This document shows positions 21,069 to 30,788 of a stretch of DNA of 64,000 nt, in pieces. The stretch spans positions 1 to 64,000 of the forward strand of contig CAMNXA010000014.1 of the NCBI GenBank assembly GCA_946566685.1. The letters run 5' to 3'. Numbering within the stretch: position 1 is the stretch's first letter; every line of letters starts with the position of its first letter. The position numbers and the translations under genes were made by a program. The notes below the pieces were generated by a model that made no database searches, was not told the DNA's origin, and was given only the letters and a program-made list of their open reading frames with translations. This stretch comes from an uncultured Lachnospiraceae bacterium (GTDB lineage: Bacteria; Bacillota; Clostridia; Lachnospirales; Lachnospiraceae).

Positions 21069-22313
21069 TTATTTGATAATTTCAGTTACACGAATACCAA
21101 AACTTTCTTCAATCACTACTACTTCACCCTTCGCCACGAACTTGCCATTCACTAAAACATCTATCGGTTCCCCGGCGATCTTATCCAGTTCAATGATGGT
21201 TCCCGGTGCGAAATCCAGGATATCTGAAATGGATTTAGAAGTCCTTCCCAGTTCTACAGTTACCTCCAGCGGCACATCCTTGATCAGTTCAATGTTCTCC
21301 TGACTCTGCATCGGATTAAAATCATTGCTAAAATTCTGGAACTGAACCGGCTGTATATTCATGTTAGGCTGCATCTGCATCTGTGGCATCATCTGCATCT
21401 GCGGCATTTGCATCTGTGGCATCATCTGCATTTGCGGCATTGCCATCTGCGGCTGCATCTGCATCTGCGGCATTCCCATCTGCCCCATATCCATCTGAGG
21501 GGCTGCCATCTGTGGCTGCATGGCGGGAGCCGGCTGTGGTGCAGGAGCCGGGGCTGGCGCAGGTTCGGGGGCCGGAGCCGCCGGTGCAGAATCACCGCCG
21601 TCCTGACTGCTTATAAAGGTATTATATATTTCTTTCGCAAATTCTATCGGATACAGCTGCATGATGGAAGAATCTACCAGATCATCAATCTGCATCCGGA
21701 AGGCAATCTTAACAAATGTCCCTTCCAGGAATGGCGCGATATCTCCACCAGATTTGAAGGCCGTCAAATCTACCAGACTTGCCTCCGGGGGACTGATATC
21801 GATCATCTTGCCAAGCATCGTGGAAAGAGATGTGGCTGATGATCCCATCATCTGGTTCATCGCCTCCGAGATCGCACTTAAGTGCAGTTCTCCCAATTCC
21901 CCATCCGTATTGCTTCCATCACCACCCATCATCAAATCGGTGATGACCTTTACATCATGCTCCTTTAATACCAGGATATTGGAACCGTCCAGACCTTGTG
22001 TATATTTAATCTGGATAAACACACACGGCTTTTCATACTCATCCAGTACGTTCTTCCACACCGCCATCGAAACGGTCGGCGTTGTGATATTGACCTTACG
22101 ATTTACAATGGAAAACAATGTAGTGGCCGAGGATCCCATACTGATGTTGGCCACCTCGCCAACGGCATCTTTCTCATAATCCGTAAGCAGACTTTCATCT
22201 GGCACCATCTCACCCGCCGCTGATGTATCTTCCATCGCAGCGCCGTCATCAGCCGGTGCATCCATGCCGGTCAGGAGCGCATTTATTTCATCTTGTGATA
22301 ACATTCCGTCCAT
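21069..22313 (-). CDS. fliY: flagellar motor switch phosphatase FliY (CheC-like domains, Met/Gln-rich linker, C-terminal SpoA/FliN domain)
   Basis: LLTDYEKDAVGEVANISMGSSATTLFSIV; C-term LKDVPLEVTVELGRTSKSISDILDFAPGTIIELDKIAGEPIDVLVNGKFVAKGEVVVIEESFGIRVTEI. Confidence 0.95.
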   Translation of the reverse strand: MDGMLSQDEINALLTGMDAPADDGAAMEDTSAAGEMVPDESLLTDYEKDAVGEVANISMGSSATTLFSIVNRKVNITTPTVSMAVWKNVLDEYEKPCVFIQIKYTQGLDGSNILVLKEHDVKVITDLMMGGDGSNTDGELGELHLSAISEAMNQMMGSSATSLSTMLGKMIDISPPEASLVDLTAFKSGGDIAPFLEGTFVKIAFRMQIDDLVDSSIMQLYPIEFAKEIYNTFISSQDGGDSAPAAPAPEPAPAPAPAPQPAPAMQPQMAAPQMDMGQMGMPQMQMQPQMAMPQMQMMPQMQMPQMQMMPQMQMQPNMNIQPVQFQNFSNDFNPMQSQENIELIKDVPLEVTVELGRTSKSISDILDFAPGTIIELDKIAGEPIDVLVNGKFVAKGEVVVIEESFGIRVTEIIK

Positions 22314-22317
22314 GCCT

Positions 22318-23298
22318 TTATTCCCCCTCTCTGATTACCGATGTGACTCTGACAGCATTCCTGTCTTTACTGGTACCAGGCAATGCGGTGAACTTCTTGA
22401 TATTACCCACGTACACCTTAAGATCCTGCTCCACTTCGGTATCTAATCGTATGATATCTCCGACCTGCAAATTGACAAAATCGGTAACCGATATATTGGT
22501 CTTGCCAAGCACTGCCTTGACCGGAACATCCACTCTCTTGATCAGAGCTCCGATATATTCCTCGAAGTCTTCCTCATTCTGTTCCTGCATATTTGCATAC
22601 CAGAACTTCGTATTGAGTTTATCCATGACACTCTCCAACGTGAAAAAGGGGAGACATACATTCATGAATCCTTCGACTTCGCCTATCTTTACATTTAGTG
22701 TAACGATCGCGATCATATCGTTAGGTGCGATGATCTGTGCAAACTGGGAATTGGTCTCGATTCGCTCCATCATGGGATTGATATCGACCACATTCCTCCA
22801 TGGTTCCCGCATGAGCTGCATACACACCACCATCATCTTCTCTATGATCGTCATTTCTATTTCCGTGTAATCCCTGTTCTTTTCCAGAGGATCACCCGCG
22901 CCGCCCAGCATCCTGTCTATCATCGCAAAGCCAAGCTGAGCCGCCAGTTCTATCAGTATCGTACCGCCAAGAGGCTGGAAATTCACGATACCCAGGATAA
23001 CCGGATTTGAAAGGGCGTTGCTAAACTCCGAGAAAATGACCGTCTCGGAACTTGCCACGGATACCTGTACATTCTTTCTCAGATATACCGGCAGGCTCGT
23101 GGATAGCAGCCGTCCATAATGTTCATATATAATTTCCAATGTCCGCAGATGCTCTTTGGAGAACTTTGTAGGACGCTTAAAATCATAGTTCTTCACCTGT
23201 TTATCATTGGCGTCATTCATGTCATCTGCATCTAATTCACCACTGCTCAGCGCGGCAAGCAGATTATCAATCTCACTTTGTGATAATACCTCACCCAC
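22318..23298 (-). CDS. fliM: flagellar motor switch protein FliM
   Basis: N-term EVLSQSEIDNLLAAL; YDFKRPTKFSKEHLRTLEIIYEHYGRLL. Confidence 0.97.
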   Translation of the reverse strand: MGEVLSQSEIDNLLAALSSGELDADDMNDANDKQVKNYDFKRPTKFSKEHLRTLEIIYEHYGRLLSTSLPVYLRKNVQVSVASSETVIFSEFSNALSNPVILGIVNFQPLGGTILIELAAQLGFAMIDRMLGGAGDPLEKNRDYTEIEMTIIEKMMVVCMQLMREPWRNVVDINPMMERIETNSQFAQIIAPNDMIAIVTLNVKIGEVEGFMNVCLPFFTLESVMDKLNTKFWYANMQEQNEEDFEEYIGALIKRVDVPVKAVLGKTNISVTDFVNLQVGDIIRLDTEVEQDLKVYVGNIKKFTALPGTSKDRNAVRVTSVIREGE

Positions 23299-23337
23299 GA
23301 AAAGTTCACCTCCTGTGGTACTTATTTGTTCTAAATA

Positions 23338-23856
23338 CTATCCAAACATGATGTCACCGAATGACACGTTATAGATAAACTGGGAATCGAACATGGTCTG
23401 TATTCTTTCAAGTATTTCCTGTTTGATCTGCTCTTGATTGCTTCTGGCCTCTTCCATTGTGTAATTGGCAAAGACACTGTTAATCTCATCCTTGATCAAA
23501 CCCTCATGCTTACTGAGGTCAGAGCCATAATCCTTATAGCCATCCGCCTTAATATTGATAGCCAACGTAATGGAAACGATACAGTAATGATCTTTATCGT
23601 CTCCCTCACCCTTTTTAAGCGGAATCGTCATTGGTTCTGCAAACGAATACGTCTCGGTATCCGCCATGGAAACCATTTCCTCTACTTCTGCCTCCTGATC
23701 CGATACCAGTTCCAGATCAAGTGCTGTGGCAATATTATCCACGAGAGCAGCGGTTTTCTTAGAAGCGCCCGTCACACTGAACATCATTATGGCTGTCAAT
23801 ACTATATTTACGATCAACAGCGCCAGAATAATAATGGAAATCAGATTTTTCTTCAT
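23338..23856 (-). CDS. fliL: flagellar basal-body protein FliL
   Basis: single N-terminal TM; EGLIKDEINSVFANYTMEEARSNQEQIKQEILERIQTMFDSQFIYNVSFGDIMFG; between motB and fliM. Confidence 0.9.
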   Translation of the reverse strand: MKKNLISIIILALLIVNIVLTAIMMFSVTGASKKTAALVDNIATALDLELVSDQEAEVEEMVSMADTETYSFAEPMTIPLKKGEGDDKDHYCIVSITLAINIKADGYKDYGSDLSKHEGLIKDEINSVFANYTMEEARSNQEQIKQEILERIQTMFDSQFIYNVSFGDIMFG

Positions 23857-23943
23857 AGCCGTACTATTCTCCTTTTACTCACCTTATACCTATATCTGAA
23901 GTCTACTTTAGTAAATAGATTACTTATGTAAACTTTCAAACCT

Positions 23944-24750
23944 TTAATAAGAACTCAGCGCATTATAGATCTTAATTTCTACACGTCTGTTCTTAGCCCT
24001 GCCCTCCACGGTGGAATTATCCGCCACCGGAAGATACTCTCCCCTGCCGGCATGTTTGATATTAGCCGGATTCAAATTAGTGACATCCAACAGATAATTG
24101 AACACCGATAAAGCACGCCCTGAACTCAGTTCATCATTATTAGAGTACTTTGCCCCCGACATCGGCACATTATCCGTGTGGCCTTCTATTTCGATGGTGC
24201 CGTCCGCATATCGTTCCAGAATCAGTCCTACCTGATCTAACACCGGTTTCGCCTCATCCTTCAAAAGAGTGCTTCCCGAATCAAAAAGGAGCGCTCCCTT
24301 TAAGGTAAGCTGCACATACTGGGATGTGAATTCGATATCGATCATCTCATCCATATCCTTCTCCTCGACAGCCTCCTGGATCATCTCAGCGAGTTCCTCA
24401 GACTGCTCCATCTGCGCCTCCTCCATCTGTGCCTGTGCATTGGCCACATCTTCGGAGACGATATCGCCCTCATCCATCTTACCTGTACTATTAATATATT
24501 CATCCAGTTCATTGAGCTGGCTAACCCCGTTACTGATCAGAATACCATCACCGATTGCTGTAGAGCCCGCGGTAAACACGGAAAAAGTCTGGTTAAAAGA
24601 AGCTACCACTTTTTCCCATTTCTCCGCATCCACAGTGGACATGGAGAACAACAGCACGAAGAAGCAAAGCAACAGATTCATCAGATCCGCAAACGTGGAC
24701 TGCCACGCCGGGGCGCCTTTCGGCGGCTCATCCGGTTTTCTGTTAGCCAT
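23944..24750 (-). CDS. motB: flagellar stator protein MotB (OmpA-like)
   Basis: WQSTFADLMNLLLCFFVLLFSMSTVD; IEIEGHTDNVPMSGAKYSNNDELSSGRALSV. Confidence 0.96.
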   Translation of the reverse strand: MANRKPDEPPKGAPAWQSTFADLMNLLLCFFVLLFSMSTVDAEKWEKVVASFNQTFSVFTAGSTAIGDGILISNGVSQLNELDEYINSTGKMDEGDIVSEDVANAQAQMEEAQMEQSEELAEMIQEAVEEKDMDEMIDIEFTSQYVQLTLKGALLFDSGSTLLKDEAKPVLDQVGLILERYADGTIEIEGHTDNVPMSGAKYSNNDELSSGRALSVFNYLLDVTNLNPANIKHAGRGEYLPVADNSTVEGRAKNRRVEIKIYNALSSY

Positions 24751-25552
24751 TCATCTCACCTCCGCCTTCTTCTTCCGTAGAACCTCTATCCGCAGGTGCC
24801 AGGAAGGATTTCAGCTTCTCCTCAATCACTCGAGGGTTCTCACCTGCCTGAATGGATAAAAGGCCTTCTATCTCAATCTCCTTGACCATCATCTCATCCG
24901 CGTTTTTGGACTTTAACTTACTGGCCACAGGCGCACATATCCAGTTTGCAAGTATTGAACCATATAAGGTGGTGATCAATGCGACTGCCATGGACGGACC
25001 GATAGCAGACGGATCATCCATCTTTTTCAACATGTTAATCAGACCGATCAGGGTACCGATCATACCCCAGGCAGGACCCATTGCACCCAGGTTCTCCCAG
25101 AATCCAATCTTATCCTTATGTCTGCCCTCCACGCTGACAAGTTCTGTCTCCATGATGGCACGCACCAGTTCCGGATCCGTACCGTCTACAATCAAAAGGA
25201 TTCCTTTCTTTAAGAACTCATCATCTATATCACTGGCAGCTTCCTCCAAAGAAAGCAGGCCTTCCTTACGGGCCACATTAGACAACTCAATAATTTTCTT
25301 AATCACATCGGGAACATTCATTGCCGACATTTTAAAAATCAGCATGATGCTTTTCAGACCGGCAAGATAATTCGGCAGCGTATAGCTGGCAAGAATACAA
25401 CTGAAAGAACCTCCGAAAGTAATCAGTATAGACGGAACATCGACAAAACTAAACAGATTCGAGACTACAATACCTGCGTCTTTGTCAAATACAATACCGA
25501 AAATAACCAATATCATACACAATACTAATCCCAGAATCGAAGCTATATCCAT
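24743..25552 (-). CDS. motA: flagellar stator protein MotA
   Basis: MotA/TolQ/ExbB pattern GFWENLGAMGPAWGMIGTLIGLINMLKKMDDPSAIGPSMAVALITTLYGSILANWICAPVASKLK. Confidence 0.96.
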   Translation of the reverse strand: MDIASILGLVLCMILVIFGIVFDKDAGIVVSNLFSFVDVPSILITFGGSFSCILASYTLPNYLAGLKSIMLIFKMSAMNVPDVIKKIIELSNVARKEGLLSLEEAASDIDDEFLKKGILLIVDGTDPELVRAIMETELVSVEGRHKDKIGFWENLGAMGPAWGMIGTLIGLINMLKKMDDPSAIGPSMAVALITTLYGSILANWICAPVASKLKSKNADEMMVKEIEIEGLLSIQAGENPRVIEEKLKSFLAPADRGSTEEEGGGEMNG

Positions 25553-25573
25553 ATGTACACACCCACTTTTACA

Positions 25574-25759
25574 CTAGTCTGCAAAAATATCCTTTCTATA
25601 CGATTTTACTAAATTTTTCACTTCTTGTCTACTTTCTTTTACAATTATTTTCCGGCCTGTTGTAAAAGACAACACCGTGTCAGGCGTCTCCTCCACAAGT
25701 TCCAACAGATCAGGATTTATCAGTACCTTGACGCCGTTAATTTTCGTCACTTCAACCAT
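25574..25759 (-). CDS. flbD: FlbD-family small flagellar protein
   Basis: VEVTKINGVKVLINPDLLELVEETPDTVLSFTTGRKIIVKES. Confidence 0.92.
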   Translation of the reverse strand: MVEVTKINGVKVLINPDLLELVEETPDTVLSFTTGRKIIVKESRQEVKNLVKSYRKDIFAD

Positions 25760-25832
25760 CGTTCACTCCTACAACCGTAGTAACTTTTTCTCATTATTTT
25801 CTTTCTCTGTGCCCACAACATGGAACTTTATT

Positions 25833-25861
25833 ATTCTACCACACATCTTCCAAAACTGCAA
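25833..25861 (-). promoter_or_regulatory. putative sigma-A promoter (extended -10) for flbD-motAB and downstream genes
   Basis: minus strand TTGCAG (25856-25861), 17-bp spacer ending TGG, TAGAAT (25833-25838), giving TGN-TAGAAT. Confidence 0.5.
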
Positions 25862-25902
25862 AAGAATTTTAAAAGAGGAACCCTCTTTCCAGAAAGTTCC
25901 TC
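25860..25902 (-). terminator. putative Rho-independent terminator downstream of flgE
   Basis: minus strand GAGGAACTTTC-TGGAAA-GAGGGTTCCTC followed by TTTTAAAATTCTTTT; 11-bp stem with two G-U pairs. Confidence 0.8.
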
Positions 25903-25920
25903 CCTCTTTACTGTATCTTA

Positions 25921-27957
25921 TTATCTCTTCAGATTAACCAGCTCTTCCAGCAGGGAATCGGAAGTGGTGATGATACGGCTGTTTGCCTGGAAACCACGCT
26001 GTGTGGTGATCATCTCCGTAAACTCTGCGGACAGATCCACATTACTCATCTCCAGCACGCCGGACTCCATGGTGCCGCCGTCCGCCGTAATATCCGAACC
26101 GATACCATCGAAATCACCCGAGTTCATGGTCGCGGAATACAGGTTGTTACCCGCCTTGGCAAGACCTGATGCATTGGCAAAATTCGCCACTGCGATCTGT
26201 CCCAGCAATTTGGAGATACCGTTATCGTAAGACGCTGTGATCTTACCATCCTGCCCTACTTCAATACCGATCAACTCACCACGCTTTCTGCCGGCGCCTG
26301 TGTTGGCCTCATCGCCAGCGCCCTTGTCAGCGCCGATGGTGGATACTTTACCATTATTGAGCATGGTCGTGGTGGAGAAGTCAATATCAATGTTGGTAAA
26401 GTGTGTCAGGCTCACATTGTCGCCTGTCAGGGTAGAAGCGGATGGATTAAATGTCAATGTCGCGCTGTCGCTTCCCTGGGTGCCGATATAGACAAATTCA
26501 CCATTGTCCGTATTGTATTCTAACGGGAAACCGGTCTTTAAGGTAGTCGCCGTAATCTGTGCACGGCCGTCCGGTGACACATAATCCAAGGTATATGTGG
26601 TGCCGTCCCTGTCCTCTACGTTATAGACATATTTCAGGATATCCTTCTCATCTGTCAGTTCACGTCCGAAGCTGTTCTTACCTGTTTCACGCTTCGCATC
26701 CATAAGCGGATCAACCTCGGCAGCAAAATCAAACTCCACACTGCCGTCAGTATTGACGGTTACGGTATTCAGCGTAACACTATCCATTCCATCCATGGCC
26801 TGAAGCGCAGCCTGCCATTGAGCCTGTGTCTCAATTTTTTGAGACAATTTCTGATCCGGCGTAGCAGTATCATCCACTCCATCCTTTTTGGTATAATATT
26901 CGCCGTTATAAAATACCAGATTATAGGGATCTTTCTCCAGGTCTGTCTTGTTTACCGTAACCGTAGCATTTACAGTCACCGGCGTCCCCACTTTGGCCTC
27001 CGTCACCGCAGCAGGAATCGTGATGTTCTTTTCTCCCGCCGCCTTCAGAAGTGCGTTCGTATCAATGTTAAGGACTTCCGCGAGCGGGAAGGTAACACTG
27101 AATTTATTAGGACCGGCACCATCCGTTCCCGTGTCTACCGTTGCATTGTCAGCCGGGCTGAAAAGCGAGGTGACTCTGTCCTCAGAACTGCCGCCAAAAC
27201 TTGCAATCTGGCTGATATTCTGCAAATTATACTTCTTCACCAAAGACACGGAATCCGCATCAATAATGTCATCCAGTCTCACGCGGTACTTGCCTTCTGC
27301 TCCATCCTTGTGGATACTGAGCTTAGCCGTATACTCGTAACCCAGATTATCAAAGAAAGAAAGGGTCATAATCTTACCGCCGGTGCTGTTGACATCGGTA
27401 TCATTCTTATCCAGAATACCTGAAGCGTAAGCCTTGGTCGTGGACTCTGCTCCCACCTCCAGGTTCTTTCTGTGCATAACCTGCAATGCAGATACGGTAT
27501 CGGCTCTGATATCACCGGTAGTTTCATCATACTGCCATCCCATTACCTTAAAACCGGTACTTGCCATAACCAGGTTGCCGGCGCCGTCAATGGTGAAGGA
27601 ACCGTCTCTGGTAAAGAAATTCTGTGTACCGTTGTTGACAACGAAGAAGGATTCTCCCGTGATCATGATATCAAACGGGTTGTTGGTAGACTGCGCGGAA
27701 CCCTGTCTGGTGATGGCTGTGGAGATTGCCGATGTCTTGGCACCCAGACCGATCTGTCTGGGGTTCGTGCCGCCTCGTCCGGTCGCGTCATTGGCGCCGG
27801 TAGCTGCCTGTGTCTGCTGATATAATAAGTCGCTGAATACCATGGACTGTGCTTTGTACGCTGTGGTGTTAACGTTAGCGATATTGTTACCGATAACGTC
27901 CATTCTTGTCTGATGTGTCTTAAGACCTGCCACACCAGAGAACAATGATCTCATCAT
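25921..27957 (-). CDS. flgE: flagellar hook protein FlgE
   Basis: MMRSLFSGVAGLKTHQTRMDVIGNNIANVNTTAYKAQSMVFSDLLYQ; C-term SNVDLSAEFTEMITTQRGFQANSRIITTSDSLLEELVNLKR. Confidence 0.97.
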   Translation of the reverse strand: MMRSLFSGVAGLKTHQTRMDVIGNNIANVNTTAYKAQSMVFSDLLYQQTQAATGANDATGRGGTNPRQIGLGAKTSAISTAITRQGSAQSTNNPFDIMITGESFFVVNNGTQNFFTRDGSFTIDGAGNLVMASTGFKVMGWQYDETTGDIRADTVSALQVMHRKNLEVGAESTTKAYASGILDKNDTDVNSTGGKIMTLSFFDNLGYEYTAKLSIHKDGAEGKYRVRLDDIIDADSVSLVKKYNLQNISQIASFGGSSEDRVTSLFSPADNATVDTGTDGAGPNKFSVTFPLAEVLNIDTNALLKAAGEKNITIPAAVTEAKVGTPVTVNATVTVNKTDLEKDPYNLVFYNGEYYTKKDGVDDTATPDQKLSQKIETQAQWQAALQAMDGMDSVTLNTVTVNTDGSVEFDFAAEVDPLMDAKRETGKNSFGRELTDEKDILKYVYNVEDRDGTTYTLDYVSPDGRAQITATTLKTGFPLEYNTDNGEFVYIGTQGSDSATLTFNPSASTLTGDNVSLTHFTNIDIDFSTTTMLNNGKVSTIGADKGAGDEANTGAGRKRGELIGIEVGQDGKITASYDNGISKLLGQIAVANFANASGLAKAGNNLYSATMNSGDFDGIGSDITADGGTMESGVLEMSNVDLSAEFTEMITTQRGFQANSRIITTSDSLLEELVNLKR

Positions 27958-28039
27958 AATGAAATGACCTCCTTATTCTGTGAGAAACCGCCCGCCCTAT
28001 CTGTCAGTCAAGGGCCATTAAGCCTCCGTTAAGGTCCGG

Positions 28040-28444
28040 CTATATGATCACGGCTCCGTCAATATTTGTAAATACATTTTCATCAGTCTCTGTCTGATTC
28101 ATCGCAGTGATGACCGTCTGATTCGGTACATTCACGATAAACGCGAGGGAATCCACCAGGACCAGTGATTCGTTGATCCCTTTCGCAGATGCTTTTGCTG
28201 CTCCCAGGTTCAGGCGGTTGACCTGATCCTTCGTCAGTTCAATATTCCTGTCTGCCAGCCGGTTGGCTGCGTGCTTGGAAAATCTGACTTCCCCATTTTC
28301 CTGGATACTGCTCTTCTTACCGGATAAGATATCCTGAAAGCTTAAACCTTCCTGGGTAAGCGCACTGCCCTTTGGCTTATTGCCATGTAAATATTGATCT
28401 TGCAGCTGTTCTATGGAAAGGAATGAGTTGCCTTGAATCTTCAT
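28040..28444 (-). CDS. flagellar operon protein, TIGR02530 (flg_new) family
   Basis: GLSFQDIL...VRFSKHAANRLADRNIELTKDQVNRLNLGAAKASAKGINESLVLVDSLAFIVNVPNQTVITAM. Confidence 0.85.
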   Translation of the reverse strand: MKIQGNSFLSIEQLQDQYLHGNKPKGSALTQEGLSFQDILSGKKSSIQENGEVRFSKHAANRLADRNIELTKDQVNRLNLGAAKASAKGINESLVLVDSLAFIVNVPNQTVITAMNQTETDENVFTNIDGAVII

Positions 28445-28482
28445 ATGCTCTCCTCCTTGAGATAGCTGCCGCTTACTGCCTG

Positions 28483-29229
28483 TTACTTACTGCCGCCCGT
28501 TCCGTCCTTGTCTGGATCCTTATCTTTGTCTGGGTCTTTGTCGGGATCCTTGTCTTTGTCTGGATCTTCGCCTTTATTGGCCTCGTGGATCGCTACCAGA
28601 TCCCTCATCTTGGCTGCATATTTCTCCACTGTCTTTCCATGCTCTTCTGTCAGGAAACTCTTCTGGTACTCCGTCATTTCCTTATACATCTTATCCAGCT
28701 TTTCTACTCTCTCCCTGTCAGTTATGGTCAGTTTGTCAAGTGCAGGAAGCTTCTTATAATCATTTAAGAACTCTGCCGCCAGCTTGTAGGCCTCCAGATA
28801 AGTAGGATCTGCCACTGTAACCAGATCATCCATGGAATATAGCTCTCCGTTAATGGAAAGATATGCTTTATTTCTCTCATAATGCACATAGTCCACATTA
28901 CCCTGTACCTGAGTGGTTCTGCCCGTACTGTCTGTAATCTCCAAAAGCACTGTCTCGCCTACCAGGGAAGATGCCCTGAACAGATCCATCGATGCGCTCA
29001 TATTCTGCATCTGCTCCAATTCTGAGAATGTCGCATACTGAGAAATATACTCTGTATTCGAGGTGGGTTCCAACGGATCCTGGTATTTCATCTGCGCTAC
29101 CAGAAGCTGTAAGAATGCGTCTTTGTCAAGACTGTCATTACCGGTCTTCTTAGCGCTTTTGTTCGCAAGAGACGCCGCGGAATTGGATTCCACTAACTTG
29201 CCGTCCTCGACTTTCTGTACTGCTCCCAT
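28483..29229 (-). CDS. flgD: flagellar hook assembly protein FlgD with unusual C-terminal extension
   Basis: N-term SLDKDAFLQLLVAQMKYQDPLEPTSNTEYISQYATFSELEQMQNM; C-term helical module and (DPDKDK)n tail. Confidence 0.93.
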   Translation of the reverse strand: MGAVQKVEDGKLVESNSAASLANKSAKKTGNDSLDKDAFLQLLVAQMKYQDPLEPTSNTEYISQYATFSELEQMQNMSASMDLFRASSLVGETVLLEITDSTGRTTQVQGNVDYVHYERNKAYLSINGELYSMDDLVTVADPTYLEAYKLAAEFLNDYKKLPALDKLTITDRERVEKLDKMYKEMTEYQKSFLTEEHGKTVEKYAAKMRDLVAIHEANKGEDPDKDKDPDKDPDKDKDPDKDGTGGSK

Positions 29230-29294
29230 ATGTCTTGCTCCTTTCTGTGTTCTGTAATCATGTTGTCTAACCTATGTTGTCTCATGCATACTGC

Positions 29295-30788
29295 TTATGC
29301 CATATAGTCCACTGTGTTGCCGTTTGCCTGCATCATCTCCACCGCGATCCTCTCGGAATCTTCCATCTCGGCAAGGTCATCTTCCTCACCCATCAGATCC
29401 AGATTGATCTTTCTGGTGCTCTTCTTGGCGTTATTCCTGTCCTGATCCATGTTTTCCTGGCCTTCAAAGGACTGATCACCATAAGCATGATTGGCTACTG
29501 TGACTTCCACGGCATTTACTTTGATACCCTGTTCCTCAAACTGCTCTTTGAGTTGAATCATCTGTGACTCGATCACCGCGCGCACTGTCTCGTTCTGTGC
29601 TGTAAACTGTGCTGTGATGACTCCGTCCTTGGCTGCGATCTGTACATTGACCGTACCTAAGCTTGCGGGATGAAGCTGCATCTCCATCTTCTGGGTATCT
29701 TCGCTTACGTTGATCTTCATGTACTCTACGATCTGATTCATGATCTGTTCTGGCTGTGCAGACTGATATAGCGGCTGCTCCACCGGTGCTTCCGTATGCT
29801 CCACCTGCTGTAAGAGTTCCTGCAAAATTGCATTGCCCGCTGCATGCTGGCCTGCATAAGCCCCTTCCTGACCATGTTGCCCCATGTCAGAAGCTGCTTT
29901 CTCCTGCTTCATGGGCGCCTGAATCTGTGTCTCAGCTGAATCTGTCACCTGCTCGCTGGTACTCTTCGTACCGCTGGCATCATCTACGGTAACTTTGATC
30001 TGCACGGTCTCGCCGTCTTTCTGCACGGATACGGCATAATCTTTCATCCCCTCCACGCTCACTTCAGGCTCCTGCGTCATCTCCTGTACCGGTACTTCTG
30101 CCTTCACTTCGGAACTGATCTGCTCTATCAGGGCATCCAGTTCTTCTGCATTCAGTCCGAGTTCTTCCTGCAATGCTCCCAGGCTCTCCTCCACTGCTGC
30201 AAACAACTCTTGCAGATTGCCATAGAGGTTTTCATTGGTCACAAGAGCCACTTCATCCACGCTGTCTGTGAGATTTAATAACAGCTGTTTCAAATTGACC
30301 GGGTCAAATAAGTCTATCGCCGTCAATCCCAGGATTTCCATGACTTCCTCCACTTTTTCAAGCGGAATGTCCAGTACATCGGCAACTTCTTCCACCAATT
30401 CCCCGGCTTTTTCTTCCACCGTTTCCTTGGCCGCCTCTGTTCCGGTCTCCTGTGCTTCCCCTGTCACTTCCTTCTGTCCATCCTGCTCCACCTGGGTATC
30501 TGTCTTGTCAGTCCCGGTCTCCTGTCCCTTCTCGACAGACTGTGCGGTATCGTCCTTGGGTGCGGTATCCTTTGCCGGCGTGCTTTCCGCCGCTTTGGTA
30601 TCTACCGTCTCCTTCGGTGCGGGCATCTGGGCTGTATCCGACTTAGTCTGTAGATTCCCCAGCTGGTCGCTCATCTTGGTCATGAGTTTATCAAACCCTT
30701 CCTTCACGACTTCTTCCGTCTTCGCCGCCGTCTGGACTTTCTGGTTCGCAGTGTAAGTGAGCAGAGCATTTACATTGTTTACCGTCAT
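29295..30788 (-). CDS. fliK: flagellar hook-length control protein FliK
   Basis: C-term MEMQLHPASLGTVNVQIAAKDGVITAQFTAQNETVRAVIESQMIQLKEQFEEQGIKVNAVEVTV. Confidence 0.93.
   Translation of the reverse strand: MTVNNVNALLTYTANQKVQTAAKTEEVVKEGFDKLMTKMSDQLGNLQTKSDTAQMPAPKETVDTKAAESTPAKDTAPKDDTAQSVEKGQETGTDKTDTQVEQDGQKEVTGEAQETGTEAAKETVEEKAGELVEEVADVLDIPLEKVEEVMEILGLTAIDLFDPVNLKQLLLNLTDSVDEVALVTNENLYGNLQELFAAVEESLGALQEELGLNAEELDALIEQISSEVKAEVPVQEMTQEPEVSVEGMKDYAVSVQKDGETVQIKVTVDDASGTKSTSEQVTDSAETQIQAPMKQEKAASDMGQHGQEGAYAGQHAAGNAILQELLQQVEHTEAPVEQPLYQSAQPEQIMNQIVEYMKINVSEDTQKMEMQLHPASLGTVNVQIAAKDGVITAQFTAQNETVRAVIESQMIQLKEQFEEQGIKVNAVEVTVANHAYGDQSFEGQENMDQDRNNAKKSTRKINLDLMGEEDDLAEMEDSERIAVEMMQANGNTVDYMA

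Noticed and set aside
25875-25902. TTTCCAGAAAGTT as a CodY box
   Set aside because: Only about 11/15 match, and it coincides with the arms of a convincing terminator hairpin.
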